Shown: positions 35,516-43,563 of the stretch, in pieces
Numbering within the stretch: position 1 is the first letter of the stretch
Layout: each line of letters starts with the position of its first letter
Source of the DNA: Hellea sp.
GTDB lineage: Bacteria > Pseudomonadota > Alphaproteobacteria > Caulobacterales > Maricaulaceae
Assembly (NCBI GenBank): GCA_020628425.1
Contig: JAHDEZ010000009.1
Location: forward strand, 1 to 64,000
Direction: 5' to 3'
DNA: 64,000 bases
The notes under the pieces: model-generated
The model's input: only the letters and a program-made list of their open reading frames with translations
Databases searched by the model: none
What the model was told of the DNA's origin: nothing
Program-made: the position numbers and the translations under genes

Positions 35516-36525
35516 CTCTGCAGCGCCCGGCTGAAACTGGCTTGATCCTTATAACCAAGCCTCTCCGCAATTTCGCCGCGGGACATGGTGCCATGTGCAA
35601 GCAAAATTTGGGTCCTTCTTTTCAAAGAGGCCTCTAATAGACGCCTGAAAGATTGTCCCTCTGCCTCAAGCCGTCGGTTGAGAGTTCTTTCAGACATTCC
35701 CATAGACCGAGAAACCTCTTTGAGAGACGGACGGTAATTTTGGGCCGCATCCATAAATGCTGTGACGGTTTCAACAATGGTCTTGTTTTTGTGAGTGGGT
35801 TGAAGAAGATTTTGTAATTGGGATGTTAGCTTCCTAAACTTGATCGGGTCGCTTTGGGGGTTTTGGCTCAATATGGCCCCCGGAGGAAACTTGATTCCCG
35901 ATAGACCAGGACGAGACTGAACCTGAGGTGTGAAGAAGCTCTGTGCCGGGAATGTGAGTTCGGCATTGTCTAAATAGATAGAGCTGTTTAGCCATTGATC
36001 TGTCACAACGTCCGAAATCAGTATATAGGCGCCTATCAACCCCATAATCTTCAAGCTTTCTAATCCAGAACTTGGCACAGGGTCATCGTGGTTTAGCTGG
36101 ATGGTTTCTACGGTCAGGTAACAAGAATCACTATCGGAAATTTTTTGATAGAAAAGAGCCGGACTCCATAAAAATCCGTATCGCGCTAAAACCTGTAGAG
36201 CCGCGTTGAGGTCTGGGGCGGTTCTGACGGCAGAGCAAAAAATATTATTTAAGGCCAATTCCCAGAATCCAGGCGCGTGGTAAAACCACGTGTCACCTTT
36301 TTCTTCGCGCATACGCCCCAGAATTGAAAGCTGATCCGAAAGACCTATCCTCGCAGATTTCATAAATAAACGCTTCGGAGTCAATTCTGGACATTCGCTC
36401 AACAGAGCTTTTTGGGACTCAGGTTGTTTTGAAAAATGCGCAAGCAGAGCCCTTACGAGCGTCGTGTCCGAAGACAGTTGATTAAGCACAGATGCTTGCA
36501 TTTCGTCCTTCATATACCAAAACAC
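35500..36525 (-). CDS. AraC family regulator with altered C-terminus
   Basis: 341 residues. The N-terminal 230 residues fit the arabinose-binding-like sensor of OruR/ArgR-type AraC proteins. The C-terminal HTH pair is at about 265-341 (VSRSMGMSERTLNRRLEAEG and IAERLGYKDQASFSRALQRW). Family members normally continue RWFGVTPSxYR; this one ends RWNLA. The reading frame one base over encodes FGVTFSSSHL and runs on into the propeller gene, so a frameshift probably cut the domain. A ligand cannot be named. Confidence 0.8.
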   Translation of the reverse strand: MFWYMKDEMQASVLNQLSSDTTLVRALLAHFSKQPESQKALLSECPELTPKRLFMKSARIGLSDQLSILGRMREEKGDTWFYHAPGFWELALNNIFCSAVRTAPDLNAALQVLARYGFLWSPALFYQKISDSDSCYLTVETIQLNHDDPVPSSGLESLKIMGLIGAYILISDVVTDQWLNSSIYLDNAELTFPAQSFFTPQVQSRPGLSGIKFPPGAILSQNPQSDPIKFRKLTSQLQNLLQPTHKNKTIVETVTAFMDAAQNYRPSLKEVSRSMGMSERTLNRRLEAEGQSFRRLLEASLKRRTQILLAHGTMSRGEIAERLGYKDQASFSRALQRWNLA

Positions 36526-36563
36526 ACGCGGGTGACCGCGCCTGTTTTACCTACATGTCGGAT

Positions 36564-37331
36564 TTATGTTTTTCGTGCAACCGTCACGTAGTTTATGGAT
36601 AAATCATCGGAAAACTTCCAGCGCTCTGTCAGAGGATTCAAGCTCATGCCCAAAGACGGATCAACTTGCAGCCCGGCTTCGCGTAACCAGAATTGCAGGG
36701 ATTGCGGCTTCACCAGTTTGTCATATTGATGGGTCCCACGGGGCAGCCATCGCAGGATATATTCTGCGCCGACGATAGCCAAGGCGAACGCCTTGAAGGT
36801 TTTGTTGATGGTTGAACAAATCATCAGCCCGCCGTCGCGAACCATAGCGCCACAATCGCTGATAAACTCAGGTGGATTAGCCACATGTTCAATAACTTCC
36901 ATATTTAAAACGGCATCAAATGGGGTCTCGCCGCTTTGGACAAGCTGCTCGATTGTGCCGTGACGATAATCAATATCCAATCCCATTTGCTCCGCATGGG
37001 TTTTCGCTGTCTTCAGGTTTTTCTCGAGGGCGTCGACGCCTGTGACTTTTGCCCCTAATCGCGTCATGGGTTCACAGAGCAAGCCGCCGCCGCAACCGAT
37101 ATCGAGGAGGCGTAGTCCCGATAATGGTGTTTCAGAATCCGGGTCTCGGTGAAAATGTTCGCAGAGAGTTTGTTTGATGAAATCAATCCGAAAAGCATTC
37201 ATTACGTGCAACGGTTTGAATTTACCTGTGGGATTCCACCAGTCCGCCGCCATGCGGGCAAAGCTTTCCATTTCTTTCGGATCTACGGAAACGGAGCTTA
37301 TATGCTCGGGAATGGTGTCGGCATGGGCCAT
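36564..37331 (-). CDS. ubiG: Bifunctional UbiG O-methyltransferase
   Basis: 255 residues from the ATG at 37331; upstream frame is not coding. It methylates hydroxyls at two steps of ubiquinone synthesis. The SAM site is LLDIGCGGGLLCEPMTRLG near residue 75, then VTGVDALEKNL. Family residues FARMAADWWNPTGKFKPLH at the N-terminus and STINKTFKAFALAIVGAEY near 180 are typical. Divergent from lysC, an arrangement common in Alphaproteobacteria. Confidence 0.95.
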   Translation of the reverse strand: MAHADTIPEHISSVSVDPKEMESFARMAADWWNPTGKFKPLHVMNAFRIDFIKQTLCEHFHRDPDSETPLSGLRLLDIGCGGGLLCEPMTRLGAKVTGVDALEKNLKTAKTHAEQMGLDIDYRHGTIEQLVQSGETPFDAVLNMEVIEHVANPPEFISDCGAMVRDGGLMICSTINKTFKAFALAIVGAEYILRWLPRGTHQYDKLVKPQSLQFWLREAGLQVDPSLGMSLNPLTERWKFSDDLSINYVTVARKT

Positions 37332-37446
37332 CTTTAGCTCGTCTGAGTGCGCATCATTGGAATTATGACAATAAAGATGAGAATATGTTTGTAAAAGCCC
37401 GAAGCCCCGCGTAAAAGCGCCGCGTTTTGGAACTAGGACAAAGATA

Positions 37447-38712
37447 ATGGCGCGTATCGTCATGAAATTCGGCGGGACTTCCGTTGCCAATCTCGAGCGT
37501 ATTCGCCGTGTGGCCGATTTGGTCGCCAGCGAAGCGAAAGCGGGCCATGAAGTCGCGGTTGTTGTGTCGGCCATGAGTGGTGAAACCAATAAGCTCGTAG
37601 CACTTGTGGACGCGCTGGATGCGGACCGTATCGATGACAATCGACAGGCTCTTGGTGGCTCTATCGATGATGAATATGATACAATTGTTTCATCAGGTGA
37701 GCAGGTCACATCGGGGCTTTTAGCTATCGCATTGCGCCGACGGGGCGTGAAAGCGCGCTCCTGGCTGGGATGGCAGATAGCCTTGAAAACGGATATGGCC
37801 CACGGCAAGGCCCGGATTGATGCGATTGAAAACCCGGAGCTGAATCAATCTGTCAGTGACGGAAATGTTGCCGTTGTGGCCGGATTTCAGGGTATCACCG
37901 AACATGGCCGGATCTCGACACTTGGACGGGGCGGCTCCGATACATCGGCGGTGGCTCTGGCTGTTGCGCTCAAGGCGGACCGGTGTGATATTTATACGGA
38001 TGTAGACGGGATTTACACGACCGACCCCCGCATCGTTCCGGAAGCCAGACGTCTGAACAGGATTGCCTTTGAGGAAATGCTTGAGCTGGCCTCACTCGGC
38101 GCGAAAGTATTGCAGGTCCGCTCGGTCGAGCTTGCCATGAACCATAAATTACCCATTCGGGTTTTAACCAGTTTTGCCGAAGCCGGCGCGGAAAATCCCG
38201 GCACATTAGTCTGTGAGGAAGATGCTATGATGGAAGAACGTGTTGTAAGCGGCGTCGCCTATTCACGGGATGAAGCCCAGATCACTATTTTGCGTCTGGA
38301 AGATAAGCCCGGTATGGTGGCCAAAGTCTGTAAGACTATGTCCGATGCCAATATTATTGTTGATATGATTGTCCAGAGTATCTCTAAGGCAGAGAGTTCG
38401 GCCAATTTGACATTTACGGTTGGCAAGCGCGATTTGGAAAAAGCCGTCGCGGCCTTGGAAGCGGCTCAGAATGACATTGGGTTCGAAGGTATTAAGTCCG
38501 ATTCTAATGTCACCAAAGTCTCCATCGTTGGCATTGGTATGCGGTCTCATACGGGTGTCGCTCAAACCATGTTTGAAGCTTTGGCAGAGCGCGGTATCAA
38601 CGTTGAGGTTATCGCAACATCTGAAATCAAAATTTCGGTTTTGATTAATGCCGAATATACGGAACTGGCCGTTCGCGCGCTCCACAGTGCTTTTGAGCTG
38701 GAGGTCGCCTAA
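37447..38712 (+). CDS. lysC: Aspartate kinase
   Basis: 421 residues, the usual length for a monofunctional aspartokinase. The N-terminal kinase motif is KFGGTSVA, with catalytic SSGEQVTSGLLA and GRGGSDTSAVALA. Two ACT domains in the C-terminal third (about 270-420, EDKPGMVAKV and VSIVGIGMRSHTGVAQ) give feedback control by lysine or threonine. It makes aspartyl phosphate, the entry to lysine, methionine and threonine; dapB is also in this window. Confidence 0.97.
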   Translation: MARIVMKFGGTSVANLERIRRVADLVASEAKAGHEVAVVVSAMSGETNKLVALVDALDADRIDDNRQALGGSIDDEYDTIVSSGEQVTSGLLAIALRRRGVKARSWLGWQIALKTDMAHGKARIDAIENPELNQSVSDGNVAVVAGFQGITEHGRISTLGRGGSDTSAVALAVALKADRCDIYTDVDGIYTTDPRIVPEARRLNRIAFEEMLELASLGAKVLQVRSVELAMNHKLPIRVLTSFAEAGAENPGTLVCEEDAMMEERVVSGVAYSRDEAQITILRLEDKPGMVAKVCKTMSDANIIVDMIVQSISKAESSANLTFTVGKRDLEKAVAALEAAQNDIGFEGIKSDSNVTKVSIVGIGMRSHTGVAQTMFEALAERGINVEVIATSEIKISVLINAEYTELAVRALHSAFELEVA

Positions 38713-38722
38713 TCAATTTCTT

Positions 38723-38983
38723 ATGAAGAAATTCGACAAGCTATACCTCCATGTCGGTTTGGAAAAAACCGGGACGACGACCATACAGCGCGCCTTGCAT
38801 CAAGGCCGTGTTAAGCTGGAAAAACTTGGATATCTTTATCCAAAATGCTTTGCCGTCGGGCGCAATACCTATCTGGCGGCCATGGTTCACTACAAAGCCA
38901 TGGAGCGTCAAAGTTTCAAGTCTCTTATTGACCAGTATGGTGGCACGCAGGCCTCGTTGGAGGCAGAGAGTTTCTGGCCCTGA
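38723..38983 (+). pseudogene. Truncated sulfotransferase-like N-terminus
   Basis: 86 residues from the ATG at 38723. LYLHVGLEKTGTTTIQRAL is the P-loop (PAPS-binding) start of the sulfotransferase superfamily, followed by QGRVKLEKLGYLYPK. Family members are over 250 residues; here the frame ends after SFWP. The rest is missing and the next ORF is from a different family, so it is a decayed remnant between lysC and ptsP. Confidence 0.7.
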
Positions 38984-38994
38984 TCAAACGCAAA

Positions 38995-39363
38995 TTGCCG
39001 GATGTTGAAATCATTGTGCTGGGTGGCTTTTTCGAAACCCGTGAAGATTGCTCACGGCTTATCAATGAAACGGGTGATTTTAAAACCTGTGTCGCCCCTG
39101 AAAACGTTCAGACTATCCTCGCCGGGGAGGTTGAGAAATCCCCTCTGACTATAGATTTCGATTATCTCTATTTAGATAAAATCGCCACACTGTGTCCGGA
39201 CGGTAAAATTGAAAATTGCCCCAGCGAGGCCAATGGCGAACCCATATTTTACGACCGCCACCATTTATCCGTTGGTTATGCGCGTTTCATGGGGCGTGAG
39301 CTGGCGAAAAAATATACAAATGAGCTGGCGGCTTTGGGTCTGCCTGTTCCCAAACAGGAATAA
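38995..39363 (+). pseudogene. SGNH-type acyltransferase C-terminal remnant
   Basis: 122 residues that resemble the C-terminal SGNH hydrolase part of OafA/YrhL-like acyltransferases: DKIATLCPDGKIENCPSEANG, then FYDRHHLSVGYARFMG, where DxxHLS holds the catalytic Asp-x-x-His. The frame reads back past the ATG into the sulfotransferase remnant (FLALIKRKLPDVE), so the piece is probably joined to it by deletion. No full-length enzyme is present. Confidence 0.6.
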
Positions 39364-39415
39364 TCAAAACTTTTTGTTTTGGCCCTAGTGCTGCCACTAT
39401 TCCGTAGTGTAGACT

Positions 39416-41707
39416 ATGGCCGTGAGCAGGGATCCAAATATCGTCACGCGTCCGCCGCGCTTGATGCGGGCTATCCGAAAGGCCATGGCCGGCACTGAAT
39501 CCGTGCAGGAACGTCTGGATGACTTTGTTGATGCCATTACCGAGGCCATGCAGGTTGCAGTGGCTTCGATTTATTTACGCCGCCCCAGTCGCGAGCTGGA
39601 GTTGTCCGCCACACGGGGTCTTAAAAAATCTGCGGTGCACAAGACCCTGATGCAGCCCGGGGAAGGCCTGGTCGGTCATGTGGCGCAAACCGCGCGTCCG
39701 TTAAATCTGGCCGATGCGCCGTCTCACCCGCTGTTTTCCTACCGGCCGGAAACGGGCGAGGAAAAATATTATTCCTTTCTCGGTGTGCCCATATTGCGGG
39801 GTGGCCGCACGCTGGGTGTTCTGGTTGTCCAAAGTGAAGAGCAAAGAAATTTCAACGAAGAAGAGGTCGAAGATCTCCTGACCGTCGCCATGGTACTGGC
39901 TGAAATCATCGTGGATGACGAGCGTATTGGCGGCCAGAAAGGCGCGTTGAAAGGTATAACGCTGGCGCCGACCAAGCCCGAAACCCATGAGGGCAAAGCT
40001 TTCGCGGATGGTCTTGCGGAGGGGATTGCACACTTGCATGTTCCGCCTGTCACGCCTGATAACCTATTGGCGGAAAATATTGCCACCGAAGAGATCAGGC
40101 TTGAAGAGGGCGTGGCGGTCCTGCGGGCGTCGGTCGATGCCATGGTGTCCGGTGAAGCCGCATCTTTGTCGCGCGCCTCTAAGGAAATCTACGAAACCTA
40201 CCGCATGTTCGCCTATGACCGCAAATGGGTGCAACGCCTCCGTGAAGCCGTGCATTCCGGTTTGACGGCTGAAGCGGCCGTTGAGCGGGTCAGAAACGAA
40301 CATCGCGCCCGGCTAATGAAATCGCCTGATCCTTATATGCGGGCGCGTTTGCATGACCTCGAAGATCTGGCCAATCGATTGCTGCGGGCTTTGTCCGGGG
40401 AAATTCTTGGACCAGGCAATAAAGACCTGCCGGACGGGGCGGTCATTTTCGCCCGTGATTTGGGACCTGCGGAACTTCTCGATTATGAACAAGATAAGCT
40501 TGCCGGTATCGTCCTAGAGGAAGGGGCGCATTCGAGTCATACGTCGATTATCTGTCGGGCCATTGGTATCCCATTAATCGGTCGGGCTGAAGGTGTGCTG
40601 GATCGCATCGAAATGGGTGATCAGGTGCTACTCGATGGCGAGGCCGGTGAGATTCACGTCCGGCCGGTACAAAGTCGGATTGACGGTTTCCGTTTACGGG
40701 TCAGTATTCGCGGCGAAAAAGCCAAAGCCTATGAAGCTATTCGGGGTCGTCCAGCTGTCACCAAGGATGGGCGTCATATCGCCTTGCAACTCAATGCCGG
40801 TCTATTGGTTGACCTTCCGCATCTGGACCGTGAAAGCGCGGATGGTATCGGGCTTTTCAGGACAGAATTTCAGTTCATGGTCGCTGAATTTATGCCGCGA
40901 CTGAAAGAACAAACTGAGCTCTATAAAAAGGCGCTGGATGCGGCCGGTCATCGACCTGTCACCTTTCGGACTTTGGATTTGGGAGGCGATAAAATCCTGC
41001 CTTATATGGATCCGCTTCCCGAAGAAAATCCAGCCATAGGTTGGCGCGCCATTCGGATCGGCCTCGATCGACCGGCCTTATTAAGATATCAATGCCGCGC
41101 TCTGATAGCTGCCGGAGCCCATAAACATTTACGTGTCATGTTTCCGATGGTGACGACGGTTGATGAGTTTATCGAAGCGCGAGCGCTGTTTGATATGGAG
41201 GTTAAACGCGCCTTATCGCTTGGAAAAACCCTACCCAAGAAAATCGAAGTGGGCGTTATGCTCGAGACGCCGTCACTGGCGTGGTCGGTCAGAGCCATTT
41301 GTGACCATGCAGATTTTGTGTCAGTCGGCGCCAATGATCTCATGCAGTTTTTCTTCGCAGCGGACCGGGATAATATCCGGGTCGCAGATCGTTATGATCC
41401 GCTCCATCCGGCGTCTCTGTCAATTTTACGCTTTATTGCAGAGGGGTGTAAGAATGCCGGTGTCCCGGTGTCTCTTTGTGGTGAGATGGCGGGCCGTCCA
41501 CTAGAGGCCATTTGCTTGGTGGCCCTTGGGTTTGAAGCTCTATCCATGCCGGTCACTGGTATTGGTCCTGTCAAAGCGGCCATATTGGAGCTCGACGCAG
41601 AAAAGCTCAATCGTTTGATAACACCTCTTATAACCATCGACTCCCGTGTTGCGTCTGTCCGCCAACATGTGCGCGAGTTTTGTATGGAAGAAGGCATTCC
41701 GATTTAG
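39416..41707 (+). CDS. ptsP: Phosphoenolpyruvate-protein phosphotransferase PtsP (EI-Ntr)
   Basis: 763 residues. GAF domain at about 15-165, then enzyme I: PTS N-domain with the phosphorylated His in EEGAHSSHTSIICRA near residue 378, PEP-binding FRTLDLGGDKILPY and GANDLMQFFFAADRDN, and LCGEMAGRP. It starts the nitrogen phosphotransferase cascade (PtsP-NPr-EIIA-Ntr). In many Alphaproteobacteria it lies between lysC and prfA; here the genomic island follows its stop codon and prfA is not in the window. Confidence 0.95.
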   Translation: MAVSRDPNIVTRPPRLMRAIRKAMAGTESVQERLDDFVDAITEAMQVAVASIYLRRPSRELELSATRGLKKSAVHKTLMQPGEGLVGHVAQTARPLNLADAPSHPLFSYRPETGEEKYYSFLGVPILRGGRTLGVLVVQSEEQRNFNEEEVEDLLTVAMVLAEIIVDDERIGGQKGALKGITLAPTKPETHEGKAFADGLAEGIAHLHVPPVTPDNLLAENIATEEIRLEEGVAVLRASVDAMVSGEAASLSRASKEIYETYRMFAYDRKWVQRLREAVHSGLTAEAAVERVRNEHRARLMKSPDPYMRARLHDLEDLANRLLRALSGEILGPGNKDLPDGAVIFARDLGPAELLDYEQDKLAGIVLEEGAHSSHTSIICRAIGIPLIGRAEGVLDRIEMGDQVLLDGEAGEIHVRPVQSRIDGFRLRVSIRGEKAKAYEAIRGRPAVTKDGRHIALQLNAGLLVDLPHLDRESADGIGLFRTEFQFMVAEFMPRLKEQTELYKKALDAAGHRPVTFRTLDLGGDKILPYMDPLPEENPAIGWRAIRIGLDRPALLRYQCRALIAAGAHKHLRVMFPMVTTVDEFIEARALFDMEVKRALSLGKTLPKKIEVGVMLETPSLAWSVRAICDHADFVSVGANDLMQFFFAADRDNIRVADRYDPLHPASLSILRFIAEGCKNAGVPVSLCGEMAGRPLEAICLVALGFEALSMPVTGIGPVKAAILELDAEKLNRLITPLITIDSRVASVRQHVREFCMEEGIPI

Positions 41708-41715
41708 AATAGGTA

Positions 41716-41739
41716 CGATGGAGAGACTGGAACTCTCAC
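41716..41739. mobile_element. Left attachment site (copy of tRNA-Leu 3' end)
   Basis: A 24-bp copy of the tRNA-Leu 3' part at 55846-55869, in the same orientation, with one mismatch (G at 41729 for C at 55859). It lies 9 bases after ptsP and marks the distal end of the island. A further partial copy, TGGTGCGATGGAG, is at 41801-41813. Confidence 0.75.
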
Positions 41740-41876
41740 GACCCCGCCGCAGGCGCGGTCCTCGGGTTACGCCCGTCATTATTCGAAAATAATAGAGTTA
41801 TGGTGCGATGGAGGGCATCGTACTTATCAGTTAATTTATTGAGTTACTTATGTAAAATAAACTTTCAATGAATTTT

Positions 41877-41897
41877 GGCCCCCAATTCGGCCCCCAA
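41877..41897. promoter_or_regulatory. Putative integrase arm site, left end
   Basis: Two GGCCCCCAA units 3 bases apart (12-base period). The same double unit occurs twice at the right end (55667-55687 and 55709-55729), and I saw no other copy in the window. Repeats restricted to the two island ends are typical of recombinase arm-type binding sites. Confidence 0.6.
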
Positions 41898-41919
41898 AGG
41901 CAAATTTGAACCTAGTGAT

Positions 41920-43173
41920 TTAATCAAATAAGTCTTCAATTACCTCATTATAGTGCGGGAAATCTGCGTCCAAAAACTTCTTACAACTCTTTATAATTTG
42001 CGGCAGCAATGCTTCGGCTTCTGTACCGGCGTTCTCAGCATCTGTAACCTGCTTAGATTTTAAAACAACAGTTGCAGATAAATGTTTCCATTTCGTGTTA
42101 GCTGTCGCGGTCCGTCGTCCGATTTTCAATTTTGGATTTTTCAAGACACTTTGATAAATTGCTTCTCTTGTATCTTGATCACCAGGGCCGATCACGAATG
42201 AAATCCTGAACTGATTTTTCCCCCATTGCATTAGCTCAATCAAAAAGACACGACCTGAAGTCGTCCATTCTCCATCCCCTGTCAGCAATGGCTGATAATT
42301 ATCCCAATCTTTAATCGCAAATCTCAAGATTGTGCGCGTACTATCATCTGTTACGATCTGATATCCGGTATGGTCTGAAAGCTCTTTCGCTATCTGCCCA
42401 TGTTTACTACCAAGCATGTCAAGAATTTCGCCGTTTAGGTCTGGGGAATAATTATAAAGAGTTTCAAGGGCCTCTCTATGTTGAGCCCAAATCTTTCGAG
42501 CCAACACCTCAAGTTCATTGTTTCGCAAAATATGCCTCCTCAGCATTTTTTCATAGGATTTGAAAGAGTCTACACTTGGTCCGTCAAAACCCCGATAGTC
42601 GATGACTTTTGAAAACCGGGTGATCAGGTCCTCTAAACTCATGGGCTGCCAGATTTCTGAGTTCTTTTCGCTTGGCGGCGTACCGTCCACGGTTAAAAAA
42701 ACAAATTCTCTATCCCATTTATCGACAGAGTATTCGTAGTCTATGATTTCTTTATATCTCGAGAGTTGATTGCTGTGCTCAACAGAATCGACCTTATTCT
42801 CGATTGCTATAACAAGCCCTTTACCGTTCGCGTTTTCTATTTCGATAAGTATGTCAATATTCTTCCATTCTCGAACAACTCTCAGGTTTGACAAATCCAA
42901 GAAGTGGAAATCTAACTTGGATATGTTTCCAGCCACTGCACCTTCGGCAATCAAGTAAAGCAATTCTTTGAGCAACAAATCTTCAAACTCATGAGGACGG
43001 TTCGGATCGACTATGTAAGCCAAAAAATGAGAATGTCTGATTTCCTGTCGGACCATGCCGGTGGCTTCAAACGGGCAATATCGATTCACGTAGGACTCCA
43101 AAGCCCGAAATTCTTCCGACGCCAAAATCAAGGATTCAAGTTTTGCTGTCGTATCCAGAGAAGCTTGTTCCAT
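41920..43173 (-). CDS. PD-(D/E)XK nuclease family protein
   Basis: 417 residues. The nuclease core is near residues 45-160: HSHFLAYIVDPNRPHEFEDLLLKEL, then NIDILIEIENANG and VIAIENKVDSVEHSNQLSRYKEII. The order D...ExK with the QLxxY helix is the pattern of the PD-(D/E)XK_4 family. The C-terminal half is of unknown fold. A GGAGAGG site precedes the ATG. It starts 15 bases after the membrane/coiled-coil gene, so it is the last gene of the hsd operon. The sequence is AT-rich relative to hsdMSR. Probably a DNA nuclease with a defence role; this is inference from context. Confidence 0.72.
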   Translation of the reverse strand: MEQASLDTTAKLESLILASEEFRALESYVNRYCPFEATGMVRQEIRHSHFLAYIVDPNRPHEFEDLLLKELLYLIAEGAVAGNISKLDFHFLDLSNLRVVREWKNIDILIEIENANGKGLVIAIENKVDSVEHSNQLSRYKEIIDYEYSVDKWDREFVFLTVDGTPPSEKNSEIWQPMSLEDLITRFSKVIDYRGFDGPSVDSFKSYEKMLRRHILRNNELEVLARKIWAQHREALETLYNYSPDLNGEILDMLGSKHGQIAKELSDHTGYQIVTDDSTRTILRFAIKDWDNYQPLLTGDGEWTTSGRVFLIELMQWGKNQFRISFVIGPGDQDTREAIYQSVLKNPKLKIGRRTATANTKWKHLSATVVLKSKQVTDAENAGTEAEALLPQIIKSCKKFLDADFPHYNEVIEDLFD

Positions 43174-43188
43174 TACTCACCTCTCCGA

Positions 43189-43563
43189 CTATCTCTTGCT
43201 TCTTACTTTGGTTTGCTTTTTCAATTGTTCAATTTCTAACTTTAACTTTTGTATCTCAAGCTCAAACTGTTGTTGCGCACGTTTATCCTGCCGCGAACTA
43301 ATTTTTAGCGCAAGAAGCCCAGTAATTATCGCAAAGATACCAATTACCGTATCTAAACCAAATCGCAGGCGTCGTTCAAAACGTTCATTTAGGAGAGTCT
43401 TAATATCATCATTTTTTTTCCAGCAATCAGGTTCCGAAATCGGACAATCTATTATGCTAATTTCTGAAACGTATGAAAACTGTAAAATGAACACTATTCC
43501 CAACACAATAAAAATCACGCCCACATAGAATAAAACATTTCTCCATTCCACTTTATTACCCAT
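43189..43563 (-). CDS. Two-helix membrane protein with C-terminal coiled coil
   Basis: 124 residues from the ATG at 43563, which overlaps the hsdR stop by 8 bases (GGGAGATGGGGTTT upstream). Membrane helices at about 10-30 and 72-90 flank a loop with two cysteines (IDCPISEPDCW). The end is a Gln/Glu/Lys-rich coiled coil (QQQFELEIQKLKLEIEQLKKQ) in the cytoplasm. No family is recognised. It is cotranscribed between hsdR and the PD-(D/E)XK gene. Confidence 0.65.
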   Translation of the reverse strand: MGNKVEWRNVLFYVGVIFIVLGIVFILQFSYVSEISIIDCPISEPDCWKKNDDIKTLLNERFERRLRFGLDTVIGIFAIITGLLALKISSRQDKRAQQQFELEIQKLKLEIEQLKKQTKVRSKR

